Assembly: GCA_902373525.1 (NCBI GenBank)
Contig: CABKMN010000153.1
Coordinates: forward strand, 1-5,054
Length of the DNA: 5,054 nt
Reading direction: 5' to 3'
DNA from: an uncultured Bilophila sp.
Lineage (GTDB): Bacteria; Desulfobacterota; Desulfovibrionia; Desulfovibrionales; Desulfovibrionaceae
Made by a program: the position numbers and the translations under genes. The notes under the pieces were generated by a model that saw only the letters and a program-made list of their open reading frames with translations, did not search any database and had not been told where the DNA came from. The stretch's first letter is position 1. The number at the start of each line of letters is the position of its first letter. Positions 1-5,054 of the stretch are shown here, piece by piece.

Positions 1-19
1 ACTTTCTCCAGAAAGTTTT
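1..19. terminator. Possible weak (bidirectional) terminator hairpin at the window edge
   Basis: ACTTTC-TCCA-GAAAGT (1-16) is a perfect 6-bp inverted repeat with a 4-base loop, followed on the plus strand by three more T. On the minus strand it is preceded by A bases, the A-stem-T arrangement of a bidirectional terminator. It lies about 65 bases after the TAG of the large gene. The stem has only two G:C pairs, and any T-run for minus-strand transcripts would lie outside the window. Alternatively, the minus-strand GGAG at 9-6 could be the Shine-Dalgarno of a gene starting just beyond the edge. Confidence 0.3.
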
Positions 20-79
20 CCCCCCCCTTCCCCCAATCTTCCTTTCCTTATCCTTTGCTTATCTTTTCTTCCTTCGCTT
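17..79 (-). other. Purine-rich non-coding 3' tail after the GGDEF/EAL stop
   Basis: The minus strand here is almost entirely purine, with only about five pyrimidines in 63 bases. It includes an uninterrupted G8 (27-20) and G5 (34-30) separated by AA. No reading frame of interest is visible. The composition differs sharply from the GC-rich, mixed coding region. It may be an untranslated tail or a spacer ahead of a downstream gene. Confidence 0.5.
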
Positions 80-3000
80 CTACCCGATGTGCGTGGGGGT
101 AAAGGAGGCTTCCACGGGCTCGAAGAGTTCGAGGGGGACGGGCTTGGAGAAGACATAGCCCTGAATGGCGTTGCAGCCGATGGAGCGGAGGAAGCCGACC
201 TGTTCCTCCTTTTCGACGCCTTCGGCCACGGTGGCCATGCCGAGGGCGTGGGCCATCTTGACGATGCTCTCGACCACGGCGCGCTCGCGGGGGGTCCCTT
301 CGGTGTCGCGGAAGAAGGCGATGTCCAGCTTGAGCACGTCCAGCACGATTTCCTTGAGCATGTTCAGCGAGGAATAGCCCGTGCCGAAGTCGTCCATCGC
401 GCTGCGGAATCCGTGCGAGGGCAGGGCCGCCATGATCTCGCGGAAGAGGCCGAAATTGCGGATCACGATGGTTTCCGTACACTCCAGCTCAAGCAGTCCG
501 GCGGCCACTCCGTACTTGTCCCGGATCGACGAATAGCGGTCGAGGAAGTCGCCCTGCGCCAGACTCATGCGCGACACGTTCACCGAAAGCCGCAGGGGCG
601 GCAGGCCCCGCGCCCGGCGGGAGGCCAGATAGGCGCACGCCTCCTCGAACACGTAGGCGTCGAGGTCCACGATGAACCCGTTGCGCTCGAACAGCGGGAT
701 GAAGTCGCACGGCGACACCAGTCCGTATTCCGGGCGGTTCCAGCGCACCAGCACTTCCGCCCCGAAGAGGCGGTTTCCCCGCTGGATGTCCACCTGCGGC
801 TGGAGGAACAGGCAGAACTCCCGGCGGCGCAGCGCCTCCTCCATGCAGCCTTCGATGCTCTTCTCGTACAGGACCTGCTTGCGCATCTCCTCGGAATACA
901 AGGCGTAGCGGCTGCCGTTGAGCGACTTGACGCTCTTTTGGGCGATGTTCGCGCGGTCGAGCATGTCTTCGATGCTCAGGAGGTCCTCGGGGCCTTCCAC
1001 GCGGTAGATGCCCGCGATCATCTCCACCCGGAACCGGCGGTTCGCCAGCCCCTCGAACCGGGACAGCATGTCCGAACAGCGCAGGAAGCGCGTCACCAGA
1101 TCGTTTTCCGTGTCGTAGCGCCGGAGCATCGCGAAGTTGTCTCCGGAAATGCGGCCGAACGTCTCGTCGGGATGCGCGCCTTCCGCGATGATCTCCGCCC
1201 AGTAGTTGAGCAGCTCGTCGCCCGTGTCGTAGCCGTAAATGTCGTTGATGAACTTGAAGTTGCGGATGTCGCAGTACCAGAGGGAATACTTGCGGTCCCC
1301 GCGCGTTTCCAGCAGCCGGACCGCTTCTTCCTTGAACTTCGAGAAGTTGTTGTAGCCCGTCACCGGATCGTGCTCGGTCTGGTAGCGCAGGTTCCGCATC
1401 GCGCGCACGCTCTCGTCCACGTCCGTGATCGTGCCCACGGCCCGCTGGAGGCGTCCCTCCGCGTCGCGCCGGAGCGTCACCGCCACCCGGTACCAGATGA
1501 ACGCCCCGTCCCGGCGCTTGAGCCGGAGCGTCGCTTCCGTCTGCTGCCTTGCGGAGAGGGCGTCGTGGAAGGCCCTGAAGGCTTCCTGATCGCGCGGATG
1601 GACGGTCAGGCCCCGGAGCATGCTCAGGACGTCGCCGTGATCCGCCCTGCCGCAGTCCAGCAGGATCGCCAGCCGGGGCGCGTAGTTGATGGAACCGTCC
1701 GCGCTCCAGTCGAAGACCAGGCTCCGGGTCTGATCCACGATGATCCGGTAGCGGTCCTCCGTCTCCAGCAGGCCCCGCAGCTCGTCGTTCCGGCGGGAGA
1801 CGTCGTCCAGCCGCTTGCGCGCGTCGATGCCCTGCACCCACACGAACAGGAGCCGGTCCGGGTCCGCCACGCGCAGGATGTTGATCGCGATCCAGTGCTC
1901 CGCGCCGTCGCGCCCGAGGCAGCGGAACTCGTCCCGGAGCACGGGATCGTGCGTCTCCAGCAGACCGGCGCGGGCGTGCAGATCGTCGAAGCGGTCCCGC
2001 TCCTCGGCGTGGGGGAGGATGTTGCGCAGCGCCCCCCGCAGCAGGGACGCCTCCCCGGCCTTGGGCGGCGGGGCGAAGAGGCTCCCCGCCGGGCGGATGG
2101 TGCGGAAGGCGTCGCGGGTGAGGTCCACCTCGTAGATGCCGCCGGAATCCTCTTCGAGCACGAGATCGTAGAACTCCGCGACCCGGCACCGCTCGCGCTC
2201 GCGGCGGGATTCGGTCACGTCGTTGATGGTGTTGTAGGCCAGCCGGGTGCGCCCGGACTGGGTGAAGAAGAACCGCGACTCGATCCACAGCGAGGTCCCG
2301 TCCGACCGGGTTACGCAGTATACTTCGCTAAAGGAGGCCCCGCCCTTCTCGAAGGCCGCGCGCAGGCTTTCGAGGCTCAGGCGCTGTCGGACCCGGTCGC
2401 GGTCGGCGGGGTGGATGGGCCCGGCGAGCGCGTTGTGGAGGACGTCCTCGAACATGCCCCGGACCGGGATGCGGTCGTCGGTGAGATACGCGCCGTAGGG
2501 GATGGTGTAGTGGCCGGTGTCGAGATCGATCCGCAGGACCAGCCCGTAGGCGTTGCCGAACAGGAAGCGGCGTTCCTCGTCCTCGGTGCGGAGGGGGAGG
2601 AGCTCGGCGTTTCTGCCGCCGCGGGCGCGGAACTTCATGCGGTACATGTCGTCGTCCGCGGCCTGAAAGAGCGTGCCGTAGGAAATGCCCTTCTCGGTGG
2701 AGCAGGCCACGCCGATGCTCACGCCGAGCTTGCAGGCGGCGTACCGCTTGCCGAGGGTGTCCGCGACGTGCTTGCGGATGCGCCGGGCCGTGTCCACCGC
2801 CTCGGTGCGGGAGGGGATGTCCTGCATGAAGGCGGTGAACTCGTCGCCGCCGGTGCGGGCCACGAAGTCGCGGCTTCGGAGGGTGTTTTTGAGCATCTGG
2901 GCGAACTCGATGAGCACTTTGTCGCCTTCGAGGTGGCCGCAGCGGTCGTTGATCTGCTTGAAGTTGTCGAGGTCGAAGACCAGCAGGGCCGAGGAGTGCC

Positions 3001-4738
3001 CGTCGCGGTGGATGTCCAGATAGGTCTGGATGTACTGCTGGGCGTACTCGCGGTTGTAGAGCCCGGTCAGGGGATCGATCCGGGTCTGGCGGAGCAGCTC
3101 GTCCTGCCGCATCTTGCGGGCCGTGATGTCGAGGAGGATGCAGATGCAGACCTCGCGGCCCTCCTCGTCCGTGGCGAGGCGGCCTTTTTCGAGGACCCAG
3201 ATGCTGGTGTTGGCGCCGGTGCGGATGCGGTATTCCTGCTCGTAGCAGCCGTCGACGGCCAGCCGCCACGCGGTGCGGGAGCGCTCGGCGTCTTCGGCGT
3301 AGACGAGGGCGGTGAGGCCGTCGCGGGTCTGCTCCTCGAACGCCTCGCGCGTGTAGCCGAGGAACTCCAACAGCCCGTCGCTCACATAGGCGAGGCGGCG
3401 CTCGTCCCCGGCGTAGGCCACGAAGCCCCCGCCCGCGAGGCTGGAGCCGATCAGGGACAGAAAATAGAGCTGGCGCTGATAGTCGGCCTCGCGGCGTTCC
3501 TGATCCTCGATGTCGGTGTAGAAGCAGTACATGACCCGGCGGCCCTCGACGCGCTCCTCCGCGAAGCAGGCGTCCACGCGCACGCAGAACACTTCGCCGT
3601 CCTTGGCCACGAAGCGGAACTTGCCGGTGCAGCGCCCCTCGCGCCGTATCTGCTCCACGGCCCGGAGGATGGCGGAACGGTCGTCGGGGTGGACGAGGTT
3701 CAGGGTGCTGTTCCCGAGGCGGTCGCGGACCTCCTCGCGGGTGTAGCCGACCCGCTCGAAAAAGTGGTCGTTGGCGGAAATGACGGTGCAGTCGGGATCG
3801 TCCAGCACCTTGGCCATGCCGGTGAACAGCGCGGTGTGGAAGGCCTCCAGCTCGGCGTTCTTCTCGCGCAGCTCCTCCATGCCCCGCCGCAGGCGTTCCT
3901 GAAGCTGGTGCGACTCGTCGACGTCGATGAGCAGGCTGACGAGGACGGCGCGGCCCTCGTCGGTGGCGGTGAGACAGCCGCGCTCCAGCACCCAGACGGA
4001 CGATCCGTCGCAGCGGACCATGCGGTAGGTGACTTCATACTGATCGGACCGTTCGAGGGCGATCAGGACGGCGTCGACGGCCTCCCGGTCGTCGGGGTGG
4101 ACGATGTTCCGGGCCATGCCGCCGGTGCCCTCCATGAAGGCGTCGTAGGAGGCGTAACCGAGGTGCTTGAGCAGGCGGTCGTTGATGAAGTAGACCGGGA
4201 GGCCGTCCTCCAGATAGGCCCCGAGCAGCCCGCCGGAAATGTTGTCCCGGAGCAGCTCGAAGGCGCTGCGTCTGGTCCGTTCCGCGATGTTGGCGTCGCG
4301 GTCTCCGATGAGCACGGTGGGGAAGCCTTCGTCGCCCTTCCCGCCGTGCGGGAGCGAGGCGTGGACGCCGCAGATGCGGCAGCGTCCGCCGCGCTCGACG
4401 CACATGGCCGACACGCGGACGCTCAGGAAGCCCTCGGCTCCTCTGGCCTCGGGCGGGCCGATGACGAGATCGCCCTCCACATAGCAGGCGCTTTCCGTGC
4501 CCGCGGTCCTGAGGTTCTCCAGCTCGAAGGGGTAGGAGCCGGGCGCGGACTCGAATTCCTCCATCAGCAGGGCGCGGCAGTCGCGGTACCCCCTGCCCGC
4601 GCGCTCGAAAGCGCCGGTCCCTATCCAGCAGACGTCGTCCGTCAGGCAGCCGAGGGTTTTTTCGGGATTCCTCTGGCGGAGATAGGCGTCAAAAAAACGA
4701 CGGACGATATCCATTGAGCGGGAAGGGAGCGTTTGCAT
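80..4738 (-). CDS. Bifunctional c-di-GMP cyclase/phosphodiesterase, NTF2-PAS3-GGDEF-PAS3-GGDEF*-EAL
   Basis: Predicted cytoplasmic enzyme that makes c-di-GMP from two GTP and hydrolyses it to pGpG. Residues are numbered from ATG 4738 (1,552 aa). Residues 9-131 are NTF2/SnoaL-like. PAS domains lie at about 159-275, 301-414 and 427-541, the first two with HPDDR motifs, and a heptad-like linker at 276-301 separates the first two. GGDEF-1 (547-714) has D589, N597, D606, GGDEF 630-634 and an RxxD inhibitory site at R621-D624. Divergent PAS domains follow at about 725-845, 853-977 and 993-1111. GGDEF-2 (1117-1284) reads SGDNF at 1198-1202 and is probably non-cyclising. The EAL domain (1292-1544) reads EVL, but E1328, N1387, E1419, E1422, D1449, D1450, K1470, E1506 and Q1526 are all present. 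The stop is TAG at 80-82. Domain calls are firm except PAS 4 and 5, which rest on weak PAC-like endings (DVTES; GIDARK). The start is uncertain: ATG 4714 is nearly as good, neither ATG has a clear Shine-Dalgarno, and the longer TTG 4891 start overlaps a promoter candidate. The sensed signals and net enzyme direction cannot be read from sequence. Confidence 0.93.
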   Translation of the reverse strand: MQTLPSRSMDIVRRFFDAYLRQRNPEKTLGCLTDDVCWIGTGAFERAGRGYRDCRALLMEEFESAPGSYPFELENLRTAGTESACYVEGDLVIGPPEARGAEGFLSVRVSAMCVERGGRCRICGVHASLPHGGKGDEGFPTVLIGDRDANIAERTRRSAFELLRDNISGGLLGAYLEDGLPVYFINDRLLKHLGYASYDAFMEGTGGMARNIVHPDDREAVDAVLIALERSDQYEVTYRMVRCDGSSVWVLERGCLTATDEGRAVLVSLLIDVDESHQLQERLRRGMEELREKNAELEAFHTALFTGMAKVLDDPDCTVISANDHFFERVGYTREEVRDRLGNSTLNLVHPDDRSAILRAVEQIRREGRCTGKFRFVAKDGEVFCVRVDACFAEERVEGRRVMYCFYTDIEDQERREADYQRQLYFLSLIGSSLAGGGFVAYAGDERRLAYVSDGLLEFLGYTREAFEEQTRDGLTALVYAEDAERSRTAWRLAVDGCYEQEYRIRTGANTSIWVLEKGRLATDEEGREVCICILLDITARKMRQDELLRQTRIDPLTGLYNREYAQQYIQTYLDIHRDGHSSALLVFDLDNFKQINDRCGHLEGDKVLIEFAQMLKNTLRSRDFVARTGGDEFTAFMQDIPSRTEAVDTARRIRKHVADTLGKRYAACKLGVSIGVACSTEKGISYGTLFQAADDDMYRMKFRARGGRNAELLPLRTEDEERRFLFGNAYGLVLRIDLDTGHYTIPYGAYLTDDRIPVRGMFEDVLHNALAGPIHPADRDRVRQRLSLESLRAAFEKGGASFSEVYCVTRSDGTSLWIESRFFFTQSGRTRLAYNTINDVTESRRERERCRVAEFYDLVLEEDSGGIYEVDLTRDAFRTIRPAGSLFAPPPKAGEASLLRGALRNILPHAEERDRFDDLHARAGLLETHDPVLRDEFRCLGRDGAEHWIAINILRVADPDRLLFVWVQGIDARKRLDDVSRRNDELRGLLETEDRYRIIVDQTRSLVFDWSADGSINYAPRLAILLDCGRADHGDVLSMLRGLTVHPRDQEAFRAFHDALSARQQTEATLRLKRRDGAFIWYRVAVTLRRDAEGRLQRAVGTITDVDESVRAMRNLRYQTEHDPVTGYNNFSKFKEEAVRLLETRGDRKYSLWYCDIRNFKFINDIYGYDTGDELLNYWAEIIAEGAHPDETFGRISGDNFAMLRRYDTENDLVTRFLRCSDMLSRFEGLANRRFRVEMIAGIYRVEGPEDLLSIEDMLDRANIAQKSVKSLNGSRYALYSEEMRKQVLYEKSIEGCMEEALRRREFCLFLQPQVDIQRGNRLFGAEVLVRWNRPEYGLVSPCDFIPLFERNGFIVDLDAYVFEEACAYLASRRARGLPPLRLSVNVSRMSLAQGDFLDRYSSIRDKYGVAAGLLELECTETIVIRNFGLFREIMAALPSHGFRSAMDDFGTGYSSLNMLKEIVLDVLKLDIAFFRDTEGTPRERAVVESIVKMAHALGMATVAEGVEKEEQVGFLRSIGCNAIQGYVFSKPVPLELFEPVEASFTPTHIG

Positions 4739-4772
4739 GAAGGCACCGGTCACATGAAGGAAGTAAAAGGGT

Positions 4773-4837
4773 GTCCGCCGGACCGCCTTTACGGGCGACG
4801 CCGGAACGTTTCGCCGTTCCCGCGCCGGGGGCGGCGC
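4773..4837 (-). promoter_or_regulatory. Structured 5' leader with three short inverted repeats
   Basis: Three consecutive inverted repeats lie between the promoter candidate and the start codon. The first is GCGCCG-CCCC-CGGCGC (4837-4822, perfect 6-bp stem). The second is GGAACG-GCGAAA-CGTTCC (4820-4803, perfect 6-bp stem). The third is GTCC-GGC-GGAC (4783-4773, 4-bp stem). The first two are separated by a single base. No U-tract follows any of them, so they are not intrinsic terminators. They match no riboswitch I know. In GC-rich DNA short stems arise by chance, so a regulatory role is only a possibility. Confidence 0.25.
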
Positions 4838-4871
4838 ATCCGCTGCGGACGTTGAAGAGGGGAAGTTCTTG

Positions 4872-4920
4872 TTTGTACCTGAACTGCGCAACGGGTCAAC
4901 CCCTCAAAAAAACAAAATAT
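4872..4920 (-). promoter_or_regulatory. Candidate sigma70-type promoter for the GGDEF/EAL gene
   Basis: Read on the minus strand, TTGACC (4899-4894, five of six matches to TTGACA) is followed by a 16-base spacer and TACAAA (4877-4872, four of six matches to TATAAT). Transcription would start near 4865. An A/T-rich tract at 4920-4906, containing T4-G-T7, falls at about -41 to -55, where UP elements sit. The -35 box lies in a small dyad, GGGT-TG-ACCC (4902-4893 region), which might be incidental or an operator. The element lies in the only substantial gap between the upstream stop codon and the large gene. Sequence-only call: the -10 is imperfect and the spacer is one base short of optimal. Confidence 0.45.
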
Positions 4921-4930
4921 CACCCCACGG

Positions 4931-5054
4931 TTACGCTCCGCCGCCGGACCCCTTTTCGCCCGCCGGGACGGAGGTTCCGCCGCCTTCCGAAACCTTCTCG
5001 CCGTATTTCGCCACGGAATCCCGCCCCTTTCCCCGCCCCTCCCGCAGGATGGAC
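4931..5054 (-). CDS. 3' end of an unidentified upstream gene (partial)
   Basis: On the minus strand a frame is open from the window edge to a TAA at 4931-4933, giving 40 C-terminal residues beginning SILREGRGKGRDSVAKYGEK and ending GSGGGA. Most codons end in G or C, matching the large gene downstream. The tail is rich in Gly, Lys and Glu and looks disordered, as many protein C-termini do. I do not recognise the family. The codon-aligned plus-strand frame is also open here, which is common in GC-rich DNA, so openness alone proves little. If real, the gene is co-oriented with the GGDEF/EAL gene, about 190 bases upstream of its start, with a separate promoter candidate between them. They need not form one operon. 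Confidence 0.4.
   Translation of the reverse strand, partial: SILREGRGKGRDSVAKYGEKVSEGGGTSVPAGEKGSGGGA

Noticed and set aside
20..34. G-quadruplex from minus-strand G5-AA-G8
   Set aside because: Only two G-runs are present. Four separate runs of three would need loops that the sequence barely allows, so this is not a supportable call.
489..3269. Long minus-strand frames (for example 489-2288 and 2328-3269) overlapping the large gene
   Set aside because: Their products are Arg/Pro/Gly-rich, with no recognisable motifs. They are off-frame readings of the same GC-rich coding DNA, and the main frame stays open with conserved motifs throughout.
4361..4402. Zinc finger in the N-terminal domain
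   Set aside because: C-x6-C-x2-C-x2-H does not match a known finger pattern, and the His belongs to the HASLPH ending that looks typical of NTF2-like domains. It is kept only as a speculative Cys/His cluster.
89..4717. A 1,542-residue plus-strand open frame covering the whole gene
   Set aside because: It is the codon-aligned antisense shadow of a gene with clear GGDEF and EAL motifs. Its translation has no recognisable domain, is rich in Val, Glu, Ala, Gly and His as such shadows are, and starts at a GTG with no ribosome-binding site.
4739..4870. A c-di-GMP riboswitch (GEMM type) in the leader
   Set aside because: It would make biological sense, but the conserved GEMM elements I know (such as the CGCACAGGGCAAACC-like segment and the GAAA loop with its receptor) are absent.
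4739..4891. N-terminal extension of the large gene from TTG 4891
   Set aside because: Low-complexity sequence, three TCA codons that are absent from the rest of the gene, and overlap with the promoter candidate. The NTF2-like domain begins only at about 4711.
4906..4930. Intrinsic terminator for the upstream partial gene
   Set aside because: There is a T-rich tract (T4-G-T7 on the minus strand), but no convincing stem precedes it after the TAA; only a 3-bp CGG/CCG pairing is visible. Its position fits an UP element better.

Overview
The window is dominated by one very long minus-strand gene, positions 80 to about 4738. It encodes a soluble multidomain cyclic-di-GMP signalling protein of about 1,550 residues. 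In order, the domains are an N-terminal NTF2/SnoaL-like domain, three PAS domains, a complete GGDEF diguanylate cyclase domain, three more divergent PAS domains, a degenerate GGDEF domain and a C-terminal EAL phosphodiesterase domain. The layout looks like two sensor-output proteins joined end to end: NTF2-PAS3-GGDEF and PAS3-GGDEF*-EAL.

The first GGDEF and the EAL domain keep every catalytic residue I can place. The second GGDEF reads SGDNF and should not make c-di-GMP. One polypeptide could therefore both make and degrade the messenger, with six PAS domains and the NTF2-like domain as possible sensory inputs. No membrane segment or signal peptide is visible, so the protein should be cytoplasmic.

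Right flank (4739-5054): the last 40 codons of an unidentified minus-strand gene appear to end at 4931. Between it and the large gene lies a good sigma70-type promoter candidate: an A/T tract, TTGACC, a 16-base spacer and TACAAA. A leader of roughly 125-150 bases with three short inverted repeats follows. The promoter sits inside the longest possible reading frame, which argues that translation starts at ATG 4738 or ATG 4714 and not at the far-upstream TTG at 4891. Left flank (1-79): no gene. It holds a strongly purine-rich (minus-strand) 3' tail and, at the very edge, a short inverted repeat. That repeat could be a terminator or could carry the ribosome-binding site of a gene just outside the window.

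Organism: the DNA is GC-rich, with GC-ending codons and almost no A-ending Leu or Ser codons. An NTF2-like domain ahead of PAS-GGDEF modules, and the GRISGDNF style of degenerate GGDEF, remind me of high-GC anaerobic Firmicutes (gut Clostridia) or Synergistota. This is an impression from protein style, not a demonstrated assignment. I see no mobile element, CRISPR array, tRNA or rRNA.
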